Below are positions 16,880 through 24,706 of a DNA stretch of 64,000 nt, piece by piece. Position 1 is the stretch's first letter, and every line of letters begins with the position of its first letter. Position numbers and translations under genes: made by a program. The DNA is from SVQP01 sp045650025 (GTDB taxonomy: Bacteria; Bacillota; Clostridia; Oscillospirales; CAG-272), in assembly GCA_045650025.1 (NCBI GenBank), contig JAZRQR010000020.1, positions 12,119 through 76,118 on the forward strand, written 5' to 3'. The notes beneath the pieces are model-generated. The model did no database searches and was not told the origin of the DNA. It saw nothing but the letters and a program-made list of their open reading frames with translations.

Positions 16880-16880
16880 T

Positions 16881-17681
16881 ATGAACGCAAAGACCGTACG
16901 AATTGCTAACATCCTGGCAGCCATTCTGCTGCTGCTAAACGCAGGATGCATCCTGCTCAATCTGGTGCTGTCGCTGTTTAAATTAGCATCATTCACAATC
17001 TCGCTGCCCGCAGGCATCTTTCTGTGCCTGGCATTGGTGCTGCCCACCTTCGTATTGCTGATCAACGGCATCAAGCAAGCAAAGCGCAAGCAGGGCGTGT
17101 TTGATCTCATTTTCTCGATTATAACGCTGATTGTTGGCGCAATCTGGGCGGTTGCGAGCCTGCTGGATTGGGGACTTTCGATCGCGCAGAGCGTGATCAT
17201 CAATCAATATTATGCTATGGATATTGACATTCCCTTGGGACAAATTCTCAGCATTCTGAGCTATGTGCACATTGCATATACACTGCTTACCATCATTGTA
17301 GCGCTCTATTTGCTGGTTGTGTATGCCATCAGCGTGCTCAGATCCAAGCAAAAGTGGCTGCAGATTAAGGCAGAGCTACACAAGCTTGCGGTTGCTGTCG
17401 TGATCCTGGTGCCGGGGCTGCTTTATTTTGTGCGTTTGGTTCTCAATAGAATTATGATTACCGTCAGCATGGAAGCGTATAGCACGTATTCGATGATTGC
17501 CATGTACGTACAGTATGGCGTGTCGCTTTTGCTGCCCATCGCCGCAGCCGTATTGCTTTTGACCTTTGGCTTGATTTTGAAAAAGCAAACCGCGCCCAAG
17601 GAAAGCGTAGCACAGCCTGAGCAGCCTGCTCCCGTAGCAGACATCGACCTGCCCGCGGGCGTGAGCGCGGACGATCTTTAA
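16881..17681 (+). CDS. Polytopic membrane protein of unknown function (tandem copy 1)
   Basis: A 266-aa protein with about six transmembrane helices. I do not recognise the family. The loop KRKQGVFDLIFSIITLIVGA near residue 75 is almost repeated in the next gene, and the later SKQKWLQIKAELHKL also has a counterpart there, so the two are paralogues. A proline- and acid-rich cytoplasmic tail (residues 240-266) replaces the repeat tail of its neighbour. The ATG lies one base after the coaD stop, so it may ride on the uvrC operon transcript. Confidence 0.7.
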   Translation: MNAKTVRIANILAAILLLLNAGCILLNLVLSLFKLASFTISLPAGIFLCLALVLPTFVLLINGIKQAKRKQGVFDLIFSIITLIVGAIWAVASLLDWGLSIAQSVIINQYYAMDIDIPLGQILSILSYVHIAYTLLTIIVALYLLVVYAISVLRSKQKWLQIKAELHKLAVAVVILVPGLLYFVRLVLNRIMITVSMEAYSTYSMIAMYVQYGVSLLLPIAAAVLLLTFGLILKKQTAPKESVAQPEQPAPVADIDLPAGVSADDL

Positions 17682-17717
17682 TTCAAACTCAAAATTATTA
17701 CATAAAGGAGTATTCTT

Positions 17718-18473
17718 ATGAACAAAAAAGCGGTTATTTCCAACGTGATCATTTCGGTCATCGTCAACCTCTTGTTGGCGGCTATTCTGATCGGTGCAGG
17801 CGCGCTGGTGCTGGCATTCCCGCAGATCTTCAGCATCGTGCTCAACGCAATCTTCGCTCTGATCGGCATTTCGCTGACGCTGACCACCATCCCCAACCTG
17901 ATTGGCGGCATTGCAAACGTCAAGCAGAAAAAGGGAAGATTTGACCTGATTTTCTCGATCGTCACCATGGTAATTGGTGTCACCCTTGCCATTTATGGCG
18001 GAATCAACGTGCTGGTTCAGATCGGCGTCAGACTCATCGCGATGCCTATCATCGTCTTTACCATTATGAAGATCCTTCGTTGGGTCGTTTGCGGTCTGGC
18101 TGCGCTCTATCTGATCGTTCTGCCCATCATCCGTATCGCAAAGGCAGAGAAGAAGTTCATGCAGTTCAAGGCAGAGCTGGTTAAGATTCTGCTTGGCGTG
18201 CTGATCGTCGTACTGTTGATCTGCGGTCTGCTGTTCTCGGTGCTCAATCAGTTTATCGGCATCTCTTTGATCGTGGTTGGTGTACTGACCGCCCTGTTTG
18301 CTCTGCTCATTCTCATCGTTGGCTTGGTTGGTCTTAAGAAGGCTGACAAGGTCAAGGTGGATAGCGGCATCGTTGCAGTTGGCGTAGACGTAGACGGTGA
18401 CGGCACCATCGACGTGCTGCACGTGGATACCGACGGTGACGGCAAGGTGGATACCGTTGTGACCAAGGACTGA
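17718..18473 (+). CDS. Polytopic membrane protein with calcium-loop-like tail (tandem copy 2)
   Basis: A 251-aa protein with about six membrane helices, homologous to the preceding gene through KQKKGRFDLIFSIVTMVIGV and KFMQFKAELVKILLGVLIVV. After the last helix the tail contains two Asp-rich loops, VDVDGDGTIDVLHVD and TDGDGKVDTVV, spaced like dockerin or EF-hand calcium loops (D-x-D-G-D-G). Tails of this type usually bind Ca2+; the side of the membrane is not certain. AAAGGAG precedes the ATG. Function unknown. Confidence 0.7.
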   Translation: MNKKAVISNVIISVIVNLLLAAILIGAGALVLAFPQIFSIVLNAIFALIGISLTLTTIPNLIGGIANVKQKKGRFDLIFSIVTMVIGVTLAIYGGINVLVQIGVRLIAMPIIVFTIMKILRWVVCGLAALYLIVLPIIRIAKAEKKFMQFKAELVKILLGVLIVVLLICGLLFSVLNQFIGISLIVVGVLTALFALLILIVGLVGLKKADKVKVDSGIVAVGVDVDGDGTIDVLHVDTDGDGKVDTVVTKD

Positions 18474-18527
18474 TCTTCTTATCATTTAAAAGAGCAAGCA
18501 ATGGGGCTGCGGAATTAGTGAAAAAAC

Positions 18528-18563
18528 AGCAGGAATTTGTTCAATTTTGAGCAGGTTCCTGCT
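18528..18563 (+). terminator. Possible terminator after the tandem membrane genes
   Basis: An 8-bp stem AGCAGGAA/TTCCTGCT encloses a 20-nt loop and is followed by a short T-rich stretch (ATTTTC). It is weak by the usual rule. Confidence 0.45.
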
Positions 18564-18594
18564 ATTTTCAATTTGTGGTGTTGAGTTTACAACA

Positions 18595-18824
18595 AGGATG
18601 CGCTTAAAAAGCCGTCCCCTCGGGGGTAGGAGGGATCCCACAATGGTCCCCAGTGGGAGGAAGGGGAACACGCGTAAAGTTTGGACAAGCAAACATTTCA
18701 TCGGATTTCGCAGGTAATAAAAAATAATACCATCCCAACTTCATCACGATACCCCTTCCTCCTCGCTACGCTTCGCTGCGAGGCGCCTCCTTCCCCCGAG
18801 GGGACGGCTATAGGTGCGCATCCT
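18595..18824. repeat. Nested inverted-repeat element, about 230 bp (MITE-like)
   Basis: Outer arms 18595-18633 and 18786-18824 pair through AGGATGCGC/GCGCATCCT, a perfect 16-bp GC-rich block (18611-18626 with 18793-18808) and AGGAGG/CCTCC. A second pair (GGAGGAAGGGG near 18655-18665 with its complement at 18752-18762) is nested inside, and two small hairpins (TCCCAC/GTGGGA; CTCGC/GCGAG) sit further in. There is no plausible ORF. The form is that of a non-autonomous mobile element or a dispersed intergenic repeat. It fills most of the 528-bp gap between genes. Confidence 0.75.
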
Positions 18825-18846
18825 AATCGCTTTCATATCCTCATAA

Positions 18847-18876
18847 CAAAAAGCAGAAATCAAGACTTCTGCTTTT
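18847..18876 (+). terminator. Terminator-like hairpin with no gene before it
   Basis: The stem AACAnAAAGCAGAA/TTCTGCTTTTnTGTT has an 8-nt loop and a T-rich exit. It lies after the inverted-repeat element, with no gene directly upstream on either strand. Confidence 0.6.
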
Positions 18877-18941
18877 ATGTTATTTTCTCGCTATTTCCGC
18901 ATCCCCATATGCTTGCTCTTTTTTTCGTTTGCCCATCCTTG

Positions 18942-18970
18942 TTGACACAGCCCCAAAAGTTTGCTATAAT
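18942..18970 (+). promoter_or_regulatory. Consensus promoter of the SGNH hydrolase operon
   Basis: TTGACA at 18942-18947 and TATAAT at 18965-18970 are separated by 17 bp. ATG 19002 follows behind AAAAGGAG. Confidence 0.92.
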
Positions 18971-19001
18971 AGAGGTAATAAACCGAAAAAGGAGAATTGC
19001 C

Positions 19002-19706
19002 ATGCAACATTTCCAAAACAAATATTTCTCGATCATCGGAGATTCGATCAGCACGCTGGAGGGCTACATCCCGTCCGGTCATGCGGTGTATTATGATGCC
19101 GCGCATATGGAGGCTGCCAACGTGCACAGCGTAAAAGATACCTGGTGGGGACAGGTGATTGCGCAGCTTGGCGGTCAGCTGCTGGCAAACGATTCCTTCT
19201 CAGGCAGCACGGCGGTCATTCACCCCGCTTGCTTTGTGGATTCCTATACCTGTACCGATCAGCGCACCTCGTTTCTACACAAGGGAGAGGTAAATCCCGA
19301 TGTGATCATGATCTACATGGGTACCAACGACCGCGGCATTTGCGCCAAGCCCTTGGCAACCGAAGAGGGCGAGAAGAGCGATCTTTCGGTCTTTTCTACG
19401 GCATACGCCACCATGCTGCAAAAGCTGCGCACCAATTACCCCGCAGCGCAGATCTGGTGCCTGACGCTGCCCGTGTGCTATTGCTCTGCAAATTCCGAGT
19501 TTGCCTTTCCGTATGAGCATGGCGGTTGGCATATTGAGCAGTTTTGCAAAGCCATTCGTGATAGCGCGCAAGAATACGGCTGTCGCGTCATCGACCTGTA
19601 TGCGCAGACCAAGGATACCCCCTACGACTCCATGGACGGCTGTCACCCCAACGCCGAGGGCATGAAGACCATTTCGGCGGCGGTGCTGGCGGAGCTGGCT
19701 CAATGA
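19002..19706 (+). CDS. SGNH/GDSL-type hydrolase
   Basis: A 234-aa esterase-like protein. Block I is SIIGDSISTLEGYIP (Ser nucleophile in G-D-S, residue 13), the block II glycine is in the NDSFSGST region, block III is YMGTND (oxyanion Asn, near residue 105) and block V is DGCHPNAEGM with the catalytic D-x-x-H near residue 215. No signal peptide is seen, so it probably deacylates small molecules or glycans in the cytoplasm. The ORF extends upstream, but promoter, ribosome binding site and homology place the start at 19002. It overlaps the acetyltransferase gene by 4 bp and heads a six-gene run. Confidence 0.9.
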   Translation: MQHFQNKYFSIIGDSISTLEGYIPSGHAVYYDAAHMEAANVHSVKDTWWGQVIAQLGGQLLANDSFSGSTAVIHPACFVDSYTCTDQRTSFLHKGEVNPDVIMIYMGTNDRGICAKPLATEEGEKSDLSVFSTAYATMLQKLRTNYPAAQIWCLTLPVCYCSANSEFAFPYEHGGWHIEQFCKAIRDSAQEYGCRVIDLYAQTKDTPYDSMDGCHPNAEGMKTISAAVLAELAQ

Positions 19707-20224
19707 AGCGCGTAATTGAGACCGAGAGACTGGTGCTGCGCGAATACGTGCAGGATGACTTTGACGCGCTGTACGCCATTTTATCCGATCCCATCACCAT
19801 GCAGCATTATCCCAAGCCTTATGATAAGGACGGCACGCAGCGCTGGCTGAATTGGAGCTTTGATAACTACCAAAAGCACGGATTCGGACTTTGGGCGATC
19901 GAGCTGAAGGAGACCGGTGAATGTATCGGTGATTGCGGCATTACCATGCAGCCCATTGATGGGGAGTGGCTGCCCGAGATCGGCTATCATATCCACCGCA
20001 ACCATTGGCGACGTGGATACGCCAAGGAAGCCGCCTGCGCCGCGCGCGATTGGTGCTTTGCCAACACCGCGTTTGACGAGGTCTATTCCTACATGACATG
20101 CTCCAACGTTGCTTCCTATTCCACTGCCGCGTCAATCGGCATGCAGCGCATCAAGCAATACGAGGATGACGGTGTGCCGCATTACGTGTATCGCATCACC
20201 CGAGCGGAGTGGGAATCCGCATAA
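19703..20224 (+). CDS. GNAT N-acetyltransferase, RimJ/RimL-like
   Basis: A 173-aa GNAT-fold enzyme that uses acetyl-CoA. The N-terminus VIETERLVLREYVQDDFDAL is the RimJ/RimL-type opening. GYHIHRNHWRRGYAKEAACA (near residue 95) is motif A with the R/G-x-x-G-x-A pyrophosphate loop, and the C-terminal SIGMQRIKQYEDDGVPHYVY closes the fold. The acceptor is unknown; this subfamily acetylates protein N-termini or small amines. It is translationally coupled to the preceding hydrolase. Confidence 0.88.
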   Translation: MKRVIETERLVLREYVQDDFDALYAILSDPITMQHYPKPYDKDGTQRWLNWSFDNYQKHGFGLWAIELKETGECIGDCGITMQPIDGEWLPEIGYHIHRNHWRRGYAKEAACAARDWCFANTAFDEVYSYMTCSNVASYSTAASIGMQRIKQYEDDGVPHYVYRITRAEWESA

Positions 20225-20249
20225 AACACCACGATATAGGAGGAATTCT

Positions 20250-21356
20250 ATGAAAATCCATGCTCGCATACTGGCGCTGCTCCTGCCTGCGTTGCTGCTG
20301 GCGGCTTGCACGTCCGAATCCTTGCCGCAAACTGACACGACCGACGCGGCAACCGATCTGCCCACCGCTGAGATCGTGACCGAGCAACCTACAGAGATTG
20401 TCACAGAGGAGGAAACCACCGTGCAATATTCGTATCAGACCGTACAAAATCCCATCCACGAGGGTGGCGGCGACCCTTGGGTCGTACAGCACGAGGGGGA
20501 GTATTATTACTGCTATTCGGTTGGCAACGGTGTCAGCGTAGCAAAGGTGCCCTCCATTGCAAAGCTCAGACAGAACGGACGCCGCGTGTACACACCGCCT
20601 CAGAACACCATGTATTCCAGCGAATACTGGGCACCCGAGCTGCACTATATTGACGGCGCGTGGTATATTTACGTGGCTGCCGATGACGGCAATAACGAAA
20701 ACCACCGTATGTACGTTTTGCGCGGCACCACGCAGGACCCGACCGATCCCTTTGAAATGGTGGGGCAGATCACCGATCCCTCAAACAAATGGGCAATTGA
20801 CGGTACGGTTTTGCAGCTGAACGGCGAGCTGTACTTTATCTGGTCGGGCTGGGAGGGCAACGTCAACGTGGCGCAGAACCTTTACATTGCCCACATGAGC
20901 GACCCTTGCACCATTGATTCCGAGCGCGTTTGCCTGTCCGTGCCCGAATATTCTTGGGAAATGTACGGGCAGCCTTATATCAACGAGGGACCTGCCGTGC
21001 TGCAGCACGAGGGCAAGACCTTCTTGGTCTATTCCGCATCGGGCAGCTGGACCGACCAGTATTGTCTGGGTATGCTGACGCTGACGGGCGACGACCCCAT
21101 GGACGTCAATAGCTGGGAGAAATCGAACCGACCCGTATTCCGCTACCGTCCGCACGTGTGCTACGGACCGGGGCATAACTCGTTCTGTACCGCCCCCGAT
21201 GGCAGCGTTTGGATGATCTACCACGGCAATCTGGTCTCGGGCAGCGGCTGGTCGGGACGCTCGGTATGGATCGCCCCCGTCACCTTTGATGAGGACGGTA
21301 CGCCCGAATTCGGCAAACCCTCTAAGGAAGTGGAATTTCCGTTTGCGGTCCATTGA
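20250..21356 (+). CDS. Exported GH43-family glycoside hydrolase lipoprotein
   Basis: A 368-aa lipoprotein. The signal peptide ends in the lipobox LLAAC, followed by a Thr/Glu-rich linker to about residue 60. The five-bladed propeller shows all three GH43 acids: Asp in GGGDPWVV (general base, near residue 75), Asp in KWAIDGTV (pKa modulator) and Glu in YINEGPAVL (general acid). GH43 enzymes are mostly arabinofuranosidases, xylosidases or arabinanases; the substrate cannot be fixed here. ATAGGAGG supports ATG 20250. It lies in an operon with a hydrolase, an acetyltransferase and a DMT transporter. Confidence 0.9.
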   Translation: MKIHARILALLLPALLLAACTSESLPQTDTTDAATDLPTAEIVTEQPTEIVTEEETTVQYSYQTVQNPIHEGGGDPWVVQHEGEYYYCYSVGNGVSVAKVPSIAKLRQNGRRVYTPPQNTMYSSEYWAPELHYIDGAWYIYVAADDGNNENHRMYVLRGTTQDPTDPFEMVGQITDPSNKWAIDGTVLQLNGELYFIWSGWEGNVNVAQNLYIAHMSDPCTIDSERVCLSVPEYSWEMYGQPYINEGPAVLQHEGKTFLVYSASGSWTDQYCLGMLTLTGDDPMDVNSWEKSNRPVFRYRPHVCYGPGHNSFCTAPDGSVWMIYHGNLVSGSGWSGRSVWIAPVTFDEDGTPEFGKPSKEVEFPFAVH

Positions 21357-21375
21357 GACGGCAGGGAAATGACCT

Positions 21376-22296
21376 ATGAAGAAACGTAACAACTGGGGGA
21401 TTTTACTCGCCATTCTGGCGGCGGCATTGTATGCTGTCAACGCGCCGTTTTCCAAGCTGCTGCTTGCCTATATGCAGCCCACCTTAATGGCAGGCTTTCT
21501 GTATCTCGGGGCAGGGCTTTGTATGGGAGGCATTGCGCTTGGCAGAAAGCTGTTGAGGCATCAGCGCACCGAGGAGCGGCTGTCGCGCGCCGATCTGCCG
21601 TACACGCTTGCCATGATTTTGCTGGATATTGCCGCGCCGATCTTTCTTTTGCTGGGGCTTTCGTTTACCACGGCGGAAAATGCCTCCTTGCTCAATAATT
21701 TCGAAATCGTTGCCACCGCGCTGATTGCGCTGGCAGTATTTGGCGAAAAGATCAGCGCAAGACTGTGGGTGGGCATTGCGTTTGTGGTTGCCTCCTGCAC
21801 GCTTTTGTCGTTTGAGGATCTCTCGGCACTCAAGTTCTCGCTTGGCTCGGTGTTTATTCTGGCGGCTTGCCTGTGCTGGGGTATTGAAAACAACTGCACG
21901 CGCAAGCTCTCCGCAAAGGACCCCTTGGAGATCGTGCTGATCAAGGGCATCTTCTCCGGGCTTGGCTCGGTGCTGATCGGGCTTTTGCTGGGCGAGCGTA
22001 TCACGCACATCTGGAGCGTTTTCCCCGTGCTGGCGGTGGGCTGCGTGGCATACGGATGCAGCATTTTCGTGTACGTATATGCGCAAAGACTGCTGGGAGC
22101 GGCACGCACCAGCGCGTTTTATGCGGTCGCACCCTTTATCGGCGTATTGCTTTCCTTGCTGATCTTCCGCGAGCTGCCATCCTATGCGTTTTTCGTTGCG
22201 CTTGCGCTTATGGTAATCGGGGCGTGGCTTTGCTCGTCGGACGGTCCGCTTTTTGGACGCAAGAAAAAACAATCATGCTATTGGGTTGCAAAATAG
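21376..22296 (+). CDS. EamA/DMT-family transporter
   Basis: A 306-aa membrane protein with ten predicted helices made of two EamA repeats. The first is near AALYAVNAPFSKLLLAYMQP, the second near GSVFILAACLCWGIENNCTR, which is the typical repeat start. These carriers export or import small metabolites, and the substrate is not predictable. A Lys-rich tail (GRKKKQS) fits a cytoplasmic C-terminus. It lies 19 bp after the GH43 gene. Confidence 0.87.
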   Translation: MKKRNNWGILLAILAAALYAVNAPFSKLLLAYMQPTLMAGFLYLGAGLCMGGIALGRKLLRHQRTEERLSRADLPYTLAMILLDIAAPIFLLLGLSFTTAENASLLNNFEIVATALIALAVFGEKISARLWVGIAFVVASCTLLSFEDLSALKFSLGSVFILAACLCWGIENNCTRKLSAKDPLEIVLIKGIFSGLGSVLIGLLLGERITHIWSVFPVLAVGCVAYGCSIFVYVYAQRLLGAARTSAFYAVAPFIGVLLSLLIFRELPSYAFFVALALMVIGAWLCSSDGPLFGRKKKQSCYWVAK

Positions 22297-22347
22297 ACAG
22301 TCCCATCACAACGCTGTATTCCGCGTGATAAGATAAAGGAGACCCCT

Positions 22348-23013
22348 ATGAACATACAAAATAACGTCTTAAAGCACTACCTGCGCAACGTGTATTTCAT
22401 CACGGGTACGGCGTATGCGGGCAAATCCACCGCGGTGCACTTGCTTGCCGAGCAATACGGCATGATCGAGTGCGGGGAGAACTATCACATGGCAATCTCG
22501 GATGCGGTCGCCACACCGGTAACGCATCCCGATCTGTGCTATAATAAGCAACTGATCGATTGGCGCGATTTTGTGACGCGCACGCCCGAGGAATACGAGC
22601 GGTGGATCTATGCAGTAGGTCGCGAGGCAGCCGAGTTTGAGGTCGCCGCCCTGATCGCACTTTCCGGGCAGGGAAGCGTGATTGTGGACACCAATATTCC
22701 GCTTGACGTGCTGCACGAGATATCGGATTATGATCACGTAGCCGTCATGCTCTCGCCGCAATCCATGAGCGTGGAGCGCTTTTTTGACCGCGATGACCCC
22801 GATAAGCAGTTTCTGCTTGGTGTGATCGATTCCTGCGAAGACCCTGCCGCCGTTATGGAAAACTACCGCGCGGGTCTTGCGCGCATCAACAGCCGGGCGC
22901 ACTACGACGAGTATGCAAACAGCGGCTTTTTCACCTTGGTGCGCGAGAACACCGATACCGACACACGCCAAGCCGTCTGCGACGCGCTTGCCAAGCATTT
23001 CAAATTGAAATAA
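22348..23013 (+). CDS. P-loop NTPase, small-molecule-kinase-like
   Basis: A 221-aa protein with a Walker A loop ITGTAYAGKSTAVH near residue 20 and a likely Walker B strand GSVIVDTNIP near residue 110. The rest (VERFFDRDDPDKQFLLGVID) resembles lid regions of shikimate- or adenylate-kinase-like enzymes, but I cannot assign a substrate. It is followed 19 bp later by a nitroreductase. It has the same general design as the gene at 29306, though with little sequence similarity. Confidence 0.7.
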   Translation: MNIQNNVLKHYLRNVYFITGTAYAGKSTAVHLLAEQYGMIECGENYHMAISDAVATPVTHPDLCYNKQLIDWRDFVTRTPEEYERWIYAVGREAAEFEVAALIALSGQGSVIVDTNIPLDVLHEISDYDHVAVMLSPQSMSVERFFDRDDPDKQFLLGVIDSCEDPAAVMENYRAGLARINSRAHYDEYANSGFFTLVRENTDTDTRQAVCDALAKHFKLK

Positions 23014-23032
23014 CCCGACAAGGAGACTGAAT

Positions 23033-23560
23033 ATGAACACCTTAGAAGCCATTGCAAAACGCAAATCCACCCGCGCATACAAGCCCGAGCAGATTTCGGA
23101 GGAATCTCTTTCTGCCATCCTGCGCGCAGCCAATGCCGCACCTGTGGCAATGGCAAAGTACGATTCCTTGCACATCACGGTCATTCAGAGCAAGGATGTG
23201 ATCGGCAAGATCAACGAAATGACCGCCGAAATGTTTGCAAAGCGTATGGGCGTTAAGAAAAATACCGATTTCGGTGCCAAGACGATGGTGCTGGTGTCCA
23301 CCGTCAAGGCAGGCTTGCCGCCTGAAATGGCATACGCCAACGTGGGCATCGTGATTGAGAATATGGTCATCGCCGCAACGTCGCTGGGCATTGACAGCGT
23401 CATTCTGGGCGGCGCACCCGCCATCGTGTCGCAAAACGAGGCAATGGTCAAGGAGCTTGGCATCCCCGAGGGCTTCACCCCTGTCCTTGGCGCACTCTTC
23501 GGCTACGCCCAATGCGACGAACCCGCCAAGGAGCATGCCATCAACGTCAATCGGGTGTGA
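23033..23560 (+). CDS. Nitroreductase-family FMN oxidoreductase
   Basis: A 175-aa flavoprotein. The FMN-phosphate motif KRKSTRAYKPEQI is at residues 9-21 and RAANAAPVAMAKYDSLHITV follows. Late glycine-rich segments ILGGAPAIVS and LGALFGYAQ complete the flavin site. Compared with the paralogue at 977, it keeps all family motifs but differs widely elsewhere. Last gene of the 19002 operon before a strong hairpin. Confidence 0.88.
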   Translation: MNTLEAIAKRKSTRAYKPEQISEESLSAILRAANAAPVAMAKYDSLHITVIQSKDVIGKINEMTAEMFAKRMGVKKNTDFGAKTMVLVSTVKAGLPPEMAYANVGIVIENMVIAATSLGIDSVILGGAPAIVSQNEAMVKELGIPEGFTPVLGALFGYAQCDEPAKEHAINVNRV

Positions 23561-23571
23561 TTGCAAAGGAA

Positions 23572-23599
23572 AATGCCGATGAGCTTTCTCATCGGCATT
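23572..23599. terminator. Terminator after the nitroreductase gene
   Basis: A perfect 12-bp stem AATGCCGATGAG/CTCATCGGCATT with a CTTT loop lies between convergent genes and probably serves both. Confidence 0.8.
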
Positions 23600-23619
23600 G
23601 CTTTATTGGCAGGGAATTG

Positions 23620-24144
23620 CTATACCCCATACATCCCCGTGAGGGGATCGCGGAAAATGTCGATTTGCGGCGTGCGGAAGGTGAATACGATAAACGCCAG
23701 GGCGAGTACGCAAAGCGCCACCACGGCAAATTTTGGCTGCTTACAGAGCAGCCTTTTTTGATGAAGCAAGCGCGTCTCGTACGCATACGTCACCGCTGCT
23801 GACACAAAGAAAATGCTGATGTTGAGCCAATCGGGCGACTTGCCGATGACGCCGTTATAGGTGTAAAACAGCACGGGGATCAGCGCAAGCCCCGATAGCA
23901 CCCCGCGTAGCTTGACGCACCAAAAATCCGTTCGATCGCGAAAAAAACAGCTTTGCACCAAGGCAAAGAGCAGCATGGGCCAGAACAGCAGCTTCATGTG
24001 CTCCCACGTTGACTCGTTGACGCCCGAGAAGGGCGCGATCCACCAAGCCTCTCCCAGCCAGTCGTACAAAAAATGCAGCAGCGTGCCGCCAAGCGCCGTT
24101 ACGGCAAAGCCGCAAAGCTGCCAAAGCCCGATCGATCGTTTCAT
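23620..24144 (-). CDS. DUF6512 family membrane protein
   Basis: A 174-aa protein with five hydrophobic helices. The motif LHFLYDWLGEAWWIAPFSGV followed by NESTWEHMKLLFWP (residues 22-56) is what I recall as the DUF6512 signature, found mostly in Clostridia. Conserved charged residues inside membrane-near positions (Asp, Glu, His) hint at an enzyme or ion-binding role, but none is established. GGGGG stands four bases before the ATG. It is a single gene, convergent with the nitroreductase. Confidence 0.75.
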   Translation of the reverse strand: MKRSIGLWQLCGFAVTALGGTLLHFLYDWLGEAWWIAPFSGVNESTWEHMKLLFWPMLLFALVQSCFFRDRTDFWCVKLRGVLSGLALIPVLFYTYNGVIGKSPDWLNISIFFVSAAVTYAYETRLLHQKRLLCKQPKFAVVALCVLALAFIVFTFRTPQIDIFRDPLTGMYGV

Positions 24145-24213
24145 AAAACCCCCATGCGTTTTTTCTTAATATATGCCCACACGGCGCATGATATATGCAA
24201 GTGCCGAAAATCA

Positions 24214-24242
24214 TTGACTTTTACGCGTCTGTTTGCTATAAT
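24214..24242 (+). promoter_or_regulatory. Promoter of the Nudix hydrolase gene
   Basis: TTGACT at 24214-24219 and TATAAT at 24237-24242 have 17-bp spacing and a TG-C extension before the -10. Confidence 0.88.
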
Positions 24243-24272
24243 AAAGAAAAACCAAATGAAAGAGAAGCGACT

Positions 24273-24665
24273 ATGAAAGTAATCGAGGTTGTGGCAGCCC
24301 TGATCTGGCGGGGCGATACGTTTATGATCTGTCAACGCCCTGCGCACAAGGCGCGTGGCTTGCTTTGGGAGTTTGTGGGCGGCAAGGTTGAGCCCGGAGA
24401 GAGCAAGCCCGAGGCGCTGGTACGCGAATGCAGGGAAGAGCTGGCGATCACGCTGGAAGTGGGCGAGGTCTTTATGGACGTTGTGCATGAATATCCCGAC
24501 CTGACCGTGCATCTGACGCTGTTTCACGCCACCATTGCCAAGGGCGAGCCGCAGATGCTTGAGCACCACGACATACAATGGATCACCCCGCAAGAGGTGG
24601 GCAAGTACGATTTTTGCCCCGCGGACGTGGAGATCCTGCACAAGATTACCGAGGTGTTCGGTTGA
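24273..24665 (+). CDS. MutT-type Nudix hydrolase
   Basis: A 130-aa cytoplasmic pyrophosphohydrolase. The Nudix box GKVEPGESKPEALVRECREE (residues 36-55) follows G-x5-E-x7-R-E-x2-E-E. The preceding LLWEFVGGKVE and the QRPAHKARG region are the MutT/8-oxo-dGTPase type, so removing oxidised dGTP is the likely role. The start is taken at ATG 24273 in front of VIEVVAALI, as in MutT, and after a clear promoter. Confidence 0.9.
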   Translation: MKVIEVVAALIWRGDTFMICQRPAHKARGLLWEFVGGKVEPGESKPEALVRECREELAITLEVGEVFMDVVHEYPDLTVHLTLFHATIAKGEPQMLEHHDIQWITPQEVGKYDFCPADVEILHKITEVFG

Positions 24666-24706
24666 TCCATCCGTAAAACTAAAAATGACATAAAAGGAGT
24701 ATCCCT

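Noticed and set aside
18681..19001. Upstream extension of the SGNH hydrolase reading frame through the inverted-repeat element
   Set aside because: The promoter at 18942-18970 and the ribosome binding site before 19002 lie inside the extension, and the hydrolase fold starts at 19002.
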